Part shown: piece after piece, positions 12,519 through 25,400 of the stretch
Layout: each line of letters opens with the position of its first letter
Position numbering within the stretch: the stretch's first letter is position 1
Origin: Acorus gramineus
Lineage: Eukaryota > Streptophyta > Magnoliopsida > Acorales > Acoraceae
NCBI GenBank assembly: GCA_030737835.1
Contig: CM060849.1
Coordinates: forward strand, 3,906,001 to 3,970,000
Direction: 5' to 3'
DNA length: 64,000 nt
Notes under the pieces: model-generated
The model's input: only the letters and a program-made list of their open reading frames with translations
Databases searched by the model: none
Told to the model about the DNA's origin: nothing
Position numbers and translations under genes: made by a program

Positions 12519-12932
12519 CTATAAGCCCGGGGGGAGTGGCCCCTCGTCGGGACCTTCGGGCACCTGGGATGCCAAGGCGTAGCATTTCCGCGCTGCCACC
12601 TGATCTCCGCGGATATCGATGGTCGATTGTCTATCCTTAGTGATACACCGCATGACCTGATGTAAGGTGGAAGGAACTCCTTCCATTCGGTGGATCCAGT
12701 CACGGCCCATGATAGCATTATAGGCCGACGGGGAGTCGATGACGACGAACTCCACGTTGCAGGTGCAGTCAGCGGCAGTGACGGGGAGTGCAACCACATC
12801 GACTGGGCTTACCCGTTTTCTGTCGAAGCCAACCAAAGGAGGGTTGGAACGCTTGATCTCCTCTATGTCCAAACCCATCCAACGGTAGGCATCCAAGAAA
12901 AGGATGTCTGCGCTGCTTCCTCCATCGACCAT
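12519..12932 (-). CDS. Tat aspartic protease region of pol
   Basis: The motif VDGGSSADILFLDAY carries the catalytic D in the form usual for Tat proteases. It is followed by LPVTAADCTCNVEFVVID and AYNAIMGRDWIH, the conserved C-terminal protease block. It shares the frame of the RT block and is separated from it by a stop near 12517. Gag lies upstream in another frame. As part of a polyprotein it has no start of its own. Confidence 0.8.
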   Translation of the reverse strand: MVDGGSSADILFLDAYRWMGLDIEEIKRSNPPLVGFDRKRVSPVDVVALPVTAADCTCNVEFVVIDSPSAYNAIMGRDWIHRMEGVPSTLHQVMRCITKDRQSTIDIRGDQVAARKCYALASQVPEGPDEGPLPPGL

Positions 12933-13045
12933 AACCCTCTGTACCTGGCAATTGCATACATAGATAGTAATGACCAGCGGGTCAGCATGTGGTAAGGATA
13001 CCCACTCGAGGTCATCAGCCCCGAAGCGATAGAATTGACGGCGAT

Positions 13046-14639
13046 CTAGAGCTCATTGGCCGGACCCGCAGTGGGACGCTTTCGCGATCCGACTGGTCCC
13101 TCGGGGCAGGGGTGTTGCCTCCCGTGGATGACCAAAATGATTCTAGCTAGAGTGCCATCGGGTTTGGGTGCGACCGCACTACCATCGCCGTCAGGCTTGG
13201 TGGCTTGGGGCTGCCGTGCCACGTAGTGCGCGAGGCCCTCGTCCCGAATTAAATTCTCGATCTGTCTGCGGAGACTCCTGCATTCTTCTGTGGTATGCCC
13301 GACTTTGTTGTGGAACTCGCACTTACGGGTTTGGTCTTGATTCTCGAGGGGGCTTCGTACTAGAAAGGGTGTCCTGAAATACCCTTTATCCTTGTTTTCA
13401 TGCCAGAGTTGCCGCATCGAAACGGTTAGCGGTGTCGCCACGAATTCCCTTGCCCTTGGAGGGCAAGAATCGCCTGACTTCTCTTCTTTTTGCGACATTG
13501 CGGAAGACTATTTTTTTGGGGGACGGGTGTCTTTGCGGGATGGTCCAATTGTCACGGCAGTAGTCGCCTTTCAAGAAGCGAACGAAACATCATCCTCTAA
13601 GCGGATGGATCCTTCTGCGCAGGAGAGCATGTCCACGATGTTCGTTGGCAGCTTCTGGACGAGGGATTCGTAGAGATGCCCGGTAGGGATCAAACCACCT
13701 CAGAACGCCATTGCCGCGGTCTGGGGATCGCAGGACTCGATCTGCGTCATTTCCACGCTGAAGCGCGTGAGGTAGTCCTGGAGTCGCTCGCCCTCCGCCT
13801 GCTTCATGCCGAACAGGCTTGCCACGTCCTTCTTGGGTTTGCAATGACGTATGTAATGGCTGATAAATGCCTCACAAAGGCTTCAAAAGTCATTAAAGGA
13901 GTCGGCCGGGAGTTTGCGAAACCAAGTCAAGGCCTGCCCCCCGAGGCTCTACGGAAATACCTTATAGAGCAAGGCATCGTCCCCTACATCGAGGGACATA
14001 AGCTGTTGGTAGTGAAAGATGTGCTCGGTCGGATCCGACTTTCCCTCAAACAACTTAAATTTTGGAGGGGTGAACTTAGCTGGTTTGGGCGCACGGACGA
14101 TCTCCTCCATGAGCGGGGAGTTGTTGATCAAGTACACCGTTTGCATGACGATGTCCGCCGGGGTTCGGGGCTTCAGGTTGTGAAGAATGCGCTGGTCGAC
14201 CTCCTTCGTCATGGTGTCCAGCTTGTCCTGCCAAACGTGGTCCTCCTCTCAGGGGCGCTTGGAAGGTGCGACTGCGTTAGAAGAGACCACCGGCTGCTCT
14301 GGACGTTCGTTCCGCGGAATGATGATGTGTCCGTTTGTCCGCTGGGGGTCGTTTGGCACTGGAGATGGTGGTCGACGCTGGCTGTGGGGATTAGGGTTTC
14401 CCCCCCTCGGCCCTGAGACGATCGTTTTCTTCCATAGCCACCTTGATCGTTCGGATCAACTTGCCGACTCGCTTTTCGGCACGCTCCGCGCGGGTGAGAG
14501 ACTCATCATAGACCTGCTGTAGCGCGATGACCTCGGGACTTGGCTCATCCCCCTCGGTCACGCCGAGAAGGGACGACGGATTGGCCGCTGACGCGCTGGC
14601 TGGCAACGGCGTGGGCGATGGAGTTTTCTTGGGAGGCAT
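13046..14639 (-). pseudogene. Tat gag (frameshifted)
   Basis: ATG at 14639, 28 bp downstream of the PBS, gives MPPKKTPSPTPLPASASA. After a frameshift (about 14215-14390) the capsid part reads FTPPKFKLFEGKSDPTEHIF and YQQLMSLDVGDDALLYKVFP, a retrotransposon gag domain (PF03732). The 3' part has CEFHNKVGHTTEECRSLRRQ, the degenerate zinc knuckle typical of Tat gag, in 13046-13498. At least two frameshifts separate these pieces. Confidence 0.8.
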
Positions 14640-14667
14640 GACGAAGAGCTATGCTTTCCGTTCGGGT

Positions 14668-14685
14668 TCCACAGACGGCGCCAAA
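14668..14685 (-). promoter_or_regulatory. tRNA primer binding site of the Tat element
   Basis: The minus strand reads TTGGCGCCGTCTGTGGAA two bases after the LTR end CCA. TGGCGCC pairs with tRNAs ending GGCGCCA (tRNA-Asp is one). The exact tRNA is not assigned. Confidence 0.7.
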
Positions 14686-14686
14686 C

Positions 14687-15388
14687 TGGAGGGGCAAAAA
14701 TATGCTTTACCGGATTCGGGTAAACGGACTCCGCCTCTCCCGTTCTCCTCCACCCGAACTCGCCTTGATCCACCGATCAGTCGCTCCTGAATGCCTTCAA
14801 CACCAGAAGGTGGGGGGCCTGCAGAAGACCCTCCGACGCTTAAGTCAGTGAAAGTGGCCGACCAAAAGGGAATAGAAAACAGAAATTGTGTCTACCTCAT
14901 GAGTCTGTTCTTGCCTCTTAGTTATAGGGGTGATGGAATGGTGGATCGACCCTCTCCATCGGATGGTCGAGAATCCCTGAATCATTATCCAGGAGACAAA
15001 AGATATGCTCCCTGATTTGGTCAATTATAGATTAACATGTATATTCAGATTCCATGGGGATTTGGTGGACCAAGTTAATAATTATCTAATTAGGTGATTT
15101 GCATGGAATTAATGGGGATTGAATGCTAATAATTATCCCTTAATGCAGTGGATTTGTGCGGATCCATGTAGTAATTGGATGGATTACTTACTGACTTGGT
15201 TTGTGGTAATTGGTCGGATCCTCGGGCCGGACCCGTTTCGGATTTGGGTCGGCTGTGCTGTCGCGTCGTCGGGCAGTGAGACCGGTCACTAGGTCCATCA
15301 AGATGGGCTCACGCCCTGCAGGTGGTCATTTAGTCGGGTCGTACCGGATGGGCTTCGTGATCCTGCCCAGTACTTTCAGCCAGAAAAT
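14687..15388 (-). repeat. 5' LTR of the Tat element, outer end truncated
   Basis: Colinear with 5547-6260. Similarity stops at CAGAAAAT (15381-15388), whereas the left copy continues with TTGGCGCCCACA, so about 12 bp including the LTR terminus are missing. The flank from 15389 is AT-rich and unrelated to the element. Confidence 0.88.
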
Positions 15389-15669
15389 GTAATTCTATAT
15401 ATCTTGAAACTTTTTATAAATGATATCACTCAATTAATTGAAATATGTATTCATAGTTTATAAAAAGCACATACTTTATTAGATGAGGTATATGCTTTTC
15501 AGAAAAATGAAAGGATGTTTTTATTTCCACCCCTTCAATTACTCCACTCACTCCAAAATTCAATTTTTCTTTTTATATAGAGGAACCCACCCTGATCCCC
15601 ATCTCTTTTGGTCTCCCCCCCTCCCCCCCCCTCTTTTCTTTCAATTTGCTTCATTATTAATGTTAGATG

Positions 15670-15950
15670 GTCGTCCTATTGAACACGTGTGTCCTGATTT
15701 CAAACTTTAAACTTGTTTATAATCTACTCCACTTGGACGACACCTTTGAGAGCCACCTTGCGTAGTTCCTCGATCGAAAAGTCCCTGCGAACGCCACTCC
15801 AGTCAATGGCGTCTACTCCTTCGACATCATCATTGACCGTCTCTCCTTCCTTTGCTGCGTCTACCGTCCATCCCCAACGGCGCTCCCGTCATCGTTCTCG
15901 TCGTCAACATTGGATCCCCCATCATCTCCTTTGACGGCAATGAATCCGTC
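15670..15950 (+). pseudogene. GID1: GID1-like gibberellin receptor pseudogene fragment
   Basis: The frame starting at 15670 reads VVLLNTCVLISNFKLVYNLL, then a TAG at 15763-15765, then FLDRKVPANATPVNGVYSF and a short VYRPSPT. This follows the N-terminal half of exon 2 of GID1 (the lid and start of the alpha/beta-hydrolase core) residue by residue with scattered substitutions. Similarity fades after about 15880, near the position of the HGG oxyanion motif. There is no upstream short exon and no downstream core. It is a relic of about 90 codons, not a gene. Identification is from recognised family motifs only. Confidence 0.7.
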
Positions 15951-16478
15951 ATGTCGTTGAACATATTTAGCTATGTATCTCAGTGCATTGGGCTATAGAT
16001 TGAATTGTAAATGAGTGTTATTATGTACAGTTTTTTAAAAAAACACTAATTTCAGTTCCATATGGGTAGGTGGAGAATCAATAGAGCATTTACTCAAACT
16101 AGTGAGATATCTACTTTGATATAAATTTTTTACATATTTTATAAATGTATCCATATAATATATTAAAACATATATTTTTTTTTATAAAAATATAAATTTT
16201 ATTAAATAAGATATATATTATTTTCAAAATATTTAAAACACGTGTGCACTTAAAAGAGAAAAACAAAAGAGTATCTTAACATTTTCCACTGTGAAAAAAA
16301 TCCGAACAGCGGATGCTGATGCAGAGAATCTGCCCATCAGACGGTCATAATCAACCCAGCTGTTCGCATCTGACCCTCACAATACACAGCGTTTCCTTCC
16401 CTCCTCCTTGGAGTCCCAGAGCCAATCGTTGGAAGACTGTGGAACCTCTACCCTCCCCCACCATCTCTCGCCCCAAAC
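15951..16478 (+). promoter_or_regulatory. AT-rich upstream region and 5' UTR of the armadillo gene
   Basis: Strongly AT-rich to about 16290, then pyrimidine-rich DNA leading to the ATG at 16479. No clear TATA position can be chosen among many AT runs. The last 150-200 bp are the likely 5' UTR. Confidence 0.4.
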
Positions 16479-19400
16479 ATGGACCTATCGATCCCTCTGA
16501 AACCAAACCCCCATCTCCCCAGTTTCCGCCGACTCACGGTGACGCGGGACCAGCCCGCGTTCGGGAGGGCGAATCGCTACAGTCTCCGCCGATTCGTGTT
16601 TCTCTCACCACCGATTGGCCGCCGCCGCCTCTCGTGTTCTCTCGGCGCCGGCGTCGGCAGTGGTGGGGGTTACGAGGAGTCCAGCTCAGCAGGCCAAACG
16701 AACCTCCCTGTCGTATGCTCTAAACTTGCTGAACTCGTAGTCTGCTTTTGGATTCTACTTTTGAACTTTAATGTGCCTGAACTTCTTAAATTTTTTTTGG
16801 GGCTGTTACACTCAGGACGCTTCTGTAGTTATTTTTTCATATGCCACGTCACTTAATGTAGTATATGAAATCATACATTGCTATATATAGTCTACTATGT
16901 CCGTATTTACTCTATTGCAAAAAACATAAAAATGTATGCATTTAATTTATTTTAGGTATATAAAATATACTTTTATGTATTCAGTTATACAAGTATTTAC
17001 TTTTCAAACCATGTGATAACATTTTTTGTAACGAACACTACTAGAATTAGTTATGTAAAATATTTTGGGTGATTTGTTTGTTCCTTCCTATCCAAATGTG
17101 GCTAACGTGTTTTTTGCACCACGAGAGCATGATGATTATGGAGGAGGAGTGTGCCCTAGTCTAGGTTGGTTTGTGTACTGTATGATTTTTTATACATGAA
17201 TTGTTGAGTGAGGGAGATGATGACTCATATGCTCCTAGAAGGGAGGCGTTCGTCATCATTGTAAATTGGTTAGTTTTGTTTCATTTATATTGCTCATTTG
17301 TACAATATTACATGAAACATCCTTCTGCTCTTCCTGGCAATGGACGATCAATTCTATTTGGGTCTCTATGTTGATTTAGCTTGCATTAAAAATTAAAAGT
17401 TTATATCACTTATGAATAACAGTTTGGTGACTCATTGCACTTGGATATATATTTTGTCTACTAGTTTCTGTTCACTTTGAATTTCTATCACTTCCATTCT
17501 GTTCTTCTACAAATGAATATGGGTTGCTTTATTTCAATACTCAGGCATCAAAAAGTGGTGTTAGTCGTGAAAGCAGTTATGTTGGTTTGTTTGTTCGGAT
17601 GCTGGGGCTAGACAACAATCCTCTTGACAGGGAGCAAGCAGTAGTCACTCTGTGGAAATATGCACAAGGAGGAAAGGATCGTGTTGATGAGATCATGCGA
17701 TTTCCTGGGTGCATCAATCTCATCGTCAATCTTCTAAAATCAGATTCCAGTTCTGCTTGTGAAGCTGCTGCTGGCCTTTTAAGGACCATTGCATTGGTCA
17801 ATGTTTACAGAGAGTCTGTGGCAGAGAGTGGAGCAATAGAAGAGATTATTGGCCTTTTAAGTCAATCTTCACTTGTTACAGAGGTGTGTGAGGTTAATCA
17901 AGCTTTTCTAATGACAGAGGTAACACCCGTGTAAAGAAGATAAAGTTTAGATGTATTTATTTTCAGGTGAAGGAGCAGAGTGTTTCGACATTGTGGAACT
18001 TATCAGTTGATGAGAAACTTAGAATGAAGATTGCAAACAGTGATCTTTTGCCACTACTTGTTAAATTCCTGGATGATGAGGAAATAAAAGTGGTGGAGGC
18101 AGCCGGAGGAACACTTGCGAATTTGGCACTGAGTCAATGTAATCATTCCATCATGGTAGATTCTGGTGTTATTCCAAAGATGGTGAGATTATCTTTAAAT
18201 TTTGTGGCAGTTGTTTAGCTGTTTCATATTACTGATAATAATATGCAGCCAATAAGTCTGCTTCCCATGTGCTGTACATCATTGTATTCTCATTATTGTT
18301 ATTGTATTATTATTATTATTATCTATTTTGGCAGAACAATATTAGCTGAATACATGAAGTAATTGTAGAAAATTAGAATAAAGAAAAATCCTGTGGTCTA
18401 TCTAATTAGTACTTTTAATATCCCAACAAGACTGCATATTCTAAGGAAAATTACATGTCGAGCCCTCACCTTTTTTTTTTTAAACGCACACTCGTCCATT
18501 GTAGTATATATTATTATAAAAAGTGAAAGTATACACAACGACCATATTATACTGCATATGTGCGTTTGTTGCCCCCATGCATGCGTATTTTTCAAAACTT
18601 GCAAACTAGACAACCTCTTACATAGAGATCTATCTATATTACATTCTTCCTGCGGAGAACTCATAGCATTGCATATATGTTTAATATTTAATTATTATTT
18701 CTTTAAGTGTAAGTATGAGACATATTATGATTTGAGATGTCAAGAAAAAAGGTGAACTGCTGCATGAATGCAGAATGTGGTTGTATGGTATTGGTTTTAG
18801 TGTAAATGTTCTTTGTGTAAGATATGCAAGTGGAACAAGGTAAGGCATATCTGTTGTCAGCATCTTTGTGTAAGATATACAAGTGGAACAAGGACATCAC
18901 ATCCTAATAGTGAAATCAGTGCTGTGGATGCCAGTGGGTTGGTAGCTTGCAGTTGCTATGATTAAATATTGTGTTGATATATCTGTAGAAGCAGGCATTC
19001 AATTTGGATGTATATCCAGAGTGATAAATTGGTTCCATCACAAAATAACGACCTATAGAATGAATCAAGAGGACATGTACCCCTAATGTTTCTAGAAGAT
19101 TCATTGATCTGATAGCATTAGGTTTTCATTGCTAGCCAGCGTATTGGTAAAGACTGGTTGCTGATGCTACCTATTGGAGGAGTATGCGGTTTGAGAAAAT
19201 TATTGGAAAATTGAAGAAAAATCCAGGGCAGATTAAAGCTATATGATGCTCTTTTGAAGTTGATATTTCCAGGAGTTGAAAAAACGGATCAACACAAGAC
19301 TACAGTTAATGAAGATCAGTTGTCATATGTGGTACAAAGTGGTTTATGAGTTCATCAAGAAATCTTCATTTCACTAGTTTATTTATAATTTTGGATTGGG

Positions 19401-22400
19401 GCTTTGCCAACACATGATGACCTTAAGTAAGTAAAGCCGAGTGATTCAATCCAAATACCATGTTACCCATTATATAGTTTTCATTTCACAAACTCACTTG
19501 CCACTCTAAATTTAAGCTTCTTGTTTCTTACTTCCATGATTCCATCTGATTTTAGTGAGAATTTAGATGTTTGTTTTAATTAGTCTACTCGAACCTTGCA
19601 ATCACCTTCTTGAAAGGGCTCTCCTTTAACCAAAGTATTGATGATGAGGAATTGGTATTGAATTAGGAAATTTCCCAGAAACTTTTCAGTGTCATTTAGT
19701 ATGGTCTGGTTTGATCTGCTTATATCTGCACAAATATTAATGATTTGTTTGGATATCTTGAGCTACTTATTTTTTTGAGGATTTTTTTCCTCTGAGAATT
19801 AGTGCTCCAGGGATTGATTTCCTGACCTTCTTTTCGGGGGGGGAGGGGTGGGAGTGCGTGCGAGCGCTAACTGGCTAATGAAAGCTCCATGTGCAGGTTT
19901 CTTTGAGAGTAATGTTTTTTACGTGCTATTTTGATGTCAACTCACTTTAGAAATCAACAACGTACTTTTAAACTATGTTAGCCGGATACCAAAATACATC
20001 CTTGATAACAGAAAAAGGCCATCAATAATTAGGTTTCCTTGGATGGAATTGGTCTTAAAAAGTCATTATTTCATTGAACAAGCCACAAAGGTAACCACAA
20101 TTTGATGCAACACTATTCATGAGGTACATTAGCCATCTCACTTTCGCAAGCAGTGTGTCTTTGGCCTTTTGTGTTACTGTCCAAATACAGCCACATCACC
20201 TTCAATATTGAGGAGGAATATCCGTGTTTGAAGGAATGGTGTTCAGTTGTCTCTACTTCAGCAGAATACTGGAGACATCTATTGTCCACGATATGCATTC
20301 CCATAGCTTGCAGTCTGTCTCGTTGGCAGCTTCTGCAGAAAAGCTTCCCAAGCAGGAGAATTTAGAAATAGTTCCAACCCCCAGACCAACTTAGTCCTTT
20401 TTTTCCTTCATTTTTATTTCTGACAGCATGCAGCGCTAATTTGGCACCGTATATTCCACACTTGTCTGCAATCCAAAAGACTATCCTTTGTATATTTTAC
20501 AATTACCTGCAATACAAGCTAGCTTGGTCCACGTTTCAGGTTTTTTTTTTTTTCCAAAAAAAAAAAAAAAAGTGAGTCCATTCCATGACCTTGGTGTGCT
20601 GAAATTCCAGCAAATTTCGTATGATGGAGCTAATAGTGGCCAGAGCTGGGGAATTTAAGATGTTTTAAAGCATGTGCTCAGTCCCTCAGGACACCTTGTG
20701 GGATCCACCAGTTCTGTCAGAGATGAGTGGATTCCCCATTGCTGATCAATCTTGTGTTGAGTAAATTTTCTAGCAATATGTTGATATTTTAACATTTTTA
20801 CCCAAGCCCTAAAGGCAGTAGTAATAGGCTGAATTTCCCAGATGGATCTTCCTTTCTTGTATTTTTGTTGGATGGACCCAATTTACCCACAGTGTGTTCC
20901 TGTTTTGGATGACATCCCAGAACAGTTCCATCAGACCTGCATAATTCCATTCCTTAACATTTCTGATGCCTAAGCTACCTTTGTTTTTCGGAAGGCAGAC
21001 CGACTCCCACCATGCATTGGGCCTCTTATTTCTTGGGCACATGTAATATTATCCCAAGTTTTGCCTCTGGGAGGATGATCCTTAGAAATGCACATATATC
21101 CACTTTATATCCTTTGATTTGATTGTTTGACAACTCCAATAATAATGAAACGGTGGATAATGAAGTTTTCGAAGGATTCTAGATTGTGATTATTGGATTA
21201 GTCTTTAGATTCATGATTTTGACAATTGATAGTATTATATCACCGAATCAACGCCCATTTGCCAAAATGAACCCCTGAGCTTGAGGCTATTGTCGTATCC
21301 CTGTTACAGTGAAAACCCATATCCTTGAATGTGAGCAGAAATCCAAAAAATTTGGGGCGTTTATATCCCACTCAAACAGTTTATTCTTTCCACTTCTTTA
21401 TCTCATCTGAGCCAAGCCCGGACAAGGTTCAAGCCTGACTCAAATATACATGTGAAGCCTAATTCAAACATGTGAAAGGCTCAAACCACAAGTCTACTAC
21501 ACTTGAGGCGGGTTAAGGTAGCGTTTGGTAGTGGGTTTGAAAAGCTGCGATTAGACAAAAGATGGTTTTGAATTTGGTTTTCCACCATTGTTTACTGTAG
21601 CTGGTTCTAAGAAATCATGTTTGGCAAAGTATTGGTAGGTTGTAAATCAGCCTTTCAAAACTCAATTTTGTTTGGATAGAAAGCTATCTCCCAATATATG
21701 ATGAGAGTGAAATACCTAAAATGCCCAAACTAAATACATGTCCCTCATACATCCCCTTGGATTCCACGAAACCCTAACCCCCCTTTCTTCTCCCTCCCCT
21801 CTCTGTGATAGTTTCCATGAAAACTCCATGAAACTCAAACCCCCATTTCCTTTTATCGTCCCTATTATGGATTTCATTTAAACTCCACATATTACCCTAA
21901 CTCCCCTGTTCTTCTCCTTCCCTTCCACGGCCTGAATGGAAACTCCATGGATTGCAAACCCCTCCCCCAACCACCTCTTTCTTCTGCCTCCCCTCGATAA
22001 TGGCCATCATATGGAACCCTAGATGCACCCCCCATTGTTCTCCCCCACCTGGCCCGACTCCATGAAAGCACACCCCCAAATCATATACTCACTTTTTTCT
22101 CCAAACTCTGGATCGATCCCATGGAAGAATCCCCTAGATGGACCGCTTCATTTGGGGGTCTTCATTTGTGTGAAGGAGAGACGTGAGAGAGGTATCTACG
22201 AGAGAGAGACGAGAGTGAGCGAGAGGGAATTGCAGTTAGGGTTTAACATGTGTAAGGGAGACGAGGGAGAGGCATGTGTGGCGCCTGTTTTTGGGGAGAG
22301 AGAGAGAGGATGTGTTTTCCAGTAATTAGTATTTATATGTTTGAAATTTTGGTGAAACTCCATGGGTAATCTTGTCATTTCACCTCACATTTTACTGGGT

Positions 22401-25400
22401 TTTCAATCTAGCGATTTGAGGAAGCTCATATGGGGAGCTTTTTGAAACCCGGGCTTTTTGGGGAAATTTAACATACAATTGCAGGGGGGCTGGTCTTGAA
22501 AACTCAAGGAAAAAATGTTGGTTGGTTTGCATTTTAAACCCAGCTAAGATTTCAAATCACAACCGCGCCCCTAAACCTGATACCAAACATTGCCTAAGTC
22601 GATTTGAGGGAACATGCTGTAGTTTTCTTGTGTAAGATCAAGGAAGATATATTGTGCATATTCCAAATGGGAAAGGAACCTGATTGCATATTAAGCTTTT
22701 GCGGCAGTCCATTCAAGTATGTTTGCTTTTACCGACGTGATATTCCTTGCCAACATTTGTAGATTAAAGAAATGTGGTTATCAGTAGAAATATCTTAGTT
22801 TTAAAAGGTATGCGTGTCGACCTACCTACTTTGTGTGTGTCACTTTTGACTTATAACTTCTTGTTAAAGCTTTTATAGTTTTAAATCTGTTGCGTCAACT
22901 TTTATATGACAATTCTTTTTCTGGTCATTTCTTCTTTGAAGTAATGTTACTTGAAGATTGGAATATTTTGTACTCAAGAAAATTGTAATGTCATTTTAAT
23001 ATAATCTTTTCACGCACTCACTTTGAAGGAAAGGCTTGTCGCGAACATGAATATTAAGGGAATGTCAGAATTTGACCCTTTCGTTGATCACATTAGATTT
23101 TGGAATTTGGGTTGGTTTCATTGTACAACTCTTTTATTTCCTAAAAAATTTCTTGGATATATCATATTTAGTTGCATCTTTATGTAAATGTTGTTTTTCG
23201 AAAAGAAAACAGTGTTGGGCTGCTTTGACAATTAATATAATTTGAAAATAGGAAAATGATATGTCCAGCTTGTTCGCAACCCTCATCGGTTTTCTTTTTT
23301 TTTTTAAAAAATTCACACACTCACCTATTGAAGTATATACTGTTATAATGAGTGACGCACACACTGAGATACGCTAGTGTATTTTTTTGAAAAAAATGAT
23401 TTTTTTTTTAAATTTTCATACATTGCGATTACTCCATTATCATAGTGTATAGGTGCTTGGGAGACCACTTATGAGCTGCAGATGGGGCTACAAAACGGAT
23501 TGAGTGTATCAACGCTCTTGAAAATATATAAAAATCAAGTCCATGCCAAGAAGCTGAAGAAGTGACAAAGATTAGCACAATGGCTTTATAAACAATGCAT
23601 TTCTATGCAAAACCCACGTATAGTCTCAATCTAAACGAGTTGCTTTTAAAGTTCAATATTGAGATTCATATAACAATTGCATGGCTATTCTTTCTTTTTT
23701 CCTTTCGTTTTTTCATTTTTTTAAATGTTCAAGTGGTTGAAAAGTATTTCATATCTCATTCATATTTATCATTAATGTTGACTACAGGTAGAGCTCCTAA
23801 AAAGGAAGATCGATGGATATAAAGTTATCCGCAAGGAAATTAAAAATGTGTTGTTAGAGCTGTCCAAAGATGAATATTATAGAATTCTTGTCATTGAAGA
23901 GGGACTAGTCTTGGTCCCTCTAATTGGTTCAGCTGCTTATAAATCTTTCAGGCCTGCTTCTCATTCATGGCCTTCTTTACCAGATGGCACAGAATTTGAA
24001 CGCAAATCATCAAGGCCTTCAAGATATGGTGCATCTGAACTCCTCCTCGGATTAAATTATGAAGAAAAAAGTGTTTCCTTGGAAGAGCTAAAGATGAATG
24101 CTCTAGTTGGACGATCACAGCAGCAATTTCTTGTACGCATAGGAGCCATAGAACTCGAAGAGGGAACAATTTCTCAGGTGGAGTCCTTTTCTAAACAGAG
24201 ATATACACTTTTGCCTTGGATTGATGGAATCGCTAGACTAGTTTTGATTCTGGGTCTTCAAGATTCTTCAGCTATTGCAAGGGCTGCACAGTCAGTTGCT
24301 GATGCCTGCATTAATGAATACATGCGAGTCTCATTCAAGGAGGCTGGTGCAGTCAGATATCTAGTTCAGTTATTGAACCATGATGATGAATCTGTCAGAT
24401 TAGCTGTATCCCATGCTTTGGAGAGACTATCTGTAAGGTTTATTATCATTCACCTTTGTCAGTCATTTACAGCATAAATCTCACAATTGTTACTCTGGTT
24501 CCCATTTTGTGGTTAAGGTTTCAGAAGTGAAACAGGTTTTATAGTTCAAAAAATCTTGAATATCAATTATGATTGTTATTGAGTCTCCTAACTTGGTGGT
24601 TTAACTTTCAAAAAGAAAAAAAGAAAAGAAAAGAATAAGTTGATTTACCTTTCTTCTTTTACTTTGTCACAGTCACAAAATTTGTCGAACAATTGAAGCT
24701 GAAGGTGTATTGGATCCTTTGCTCGACATTCTCAACGATGCAGATTCATCACAAACATTGAAACAAAAGGTCACTTATGCTATCTCATAAACAGTTTCTA
24801 TGCATATGGCAGTAAACATGTCATTTTCCTGTTATTTACTTATTTTCGCTAACAGTATGCTTCATAAATACGCAGACCGTAGATATACTTGCTCGTATAT
24901 TTGACCCAGGTAACCGAATGAAAAAGGTGAGGCTGATGACATTAAATTCTGCCTTCTTCTAGTTCTAACATGTTTTCCTCTTAACACCTTTTACCGTAAT
25001 TTCTTCCAGTTCCATGACAAACAAGTTATCAATGGATCAGCAAGTGTTTCAGATACTACAGACCAAATACCAGAGGATGTCGATGGATCATCCACGACTA
25101 CATGTATTCAGGAGGAATCAATAGCAAGGTGAGATTTTCATTTTCGTGGCTGGTATAATTTTGTATTAAACAAGCATTTAGTGTAATGATCACATGCTCA
25201 TCAAAGTAATCAGTCATTTCTTTTCCGAAGATATGAGCTAATTTTGAAATCGATAGTAACATAAGAACTTAAATTTTAGGTAGATGACATTGTAAATATG
25301 GGTATCTTGAGAATTTTGAGAGGTTTGATCCATGACTGGGACAGAATAAAAGTCATTCTTACGGTCTTGGTTGGTGGCACCAGAACAGATGGTATAAACA

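Larger units (their letters stand above)
5547..15388 (-). mobile_element. Ty3/gypsy Tat-lineage LTR retrotransposon, nearly full length
   Basis: A minus-strand element of about 9.8 kb. Right to left: 5' LTR (14687-15388), PBS, gag, protease, RT, RNase H, a second archaeal-type RNase H, integrase, 60-bp minisatellite, antisense ORF, PPT, 3' LTR (5547-6260). The second RNase H, the ORF of opposite strand between pol and 3' LTR, and a tandem array in the same interval are hallmarks of the Tat lineage. LTRs differ at about 18 of 140 sites in one stretch but only about 6 of 180 in the next, so it is not very recent. Gag and integrase have frameshifts and stops. The right LTR lacks its outer ~12 bp, and no target-site duplication could be found. 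Confidence 0.9.
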
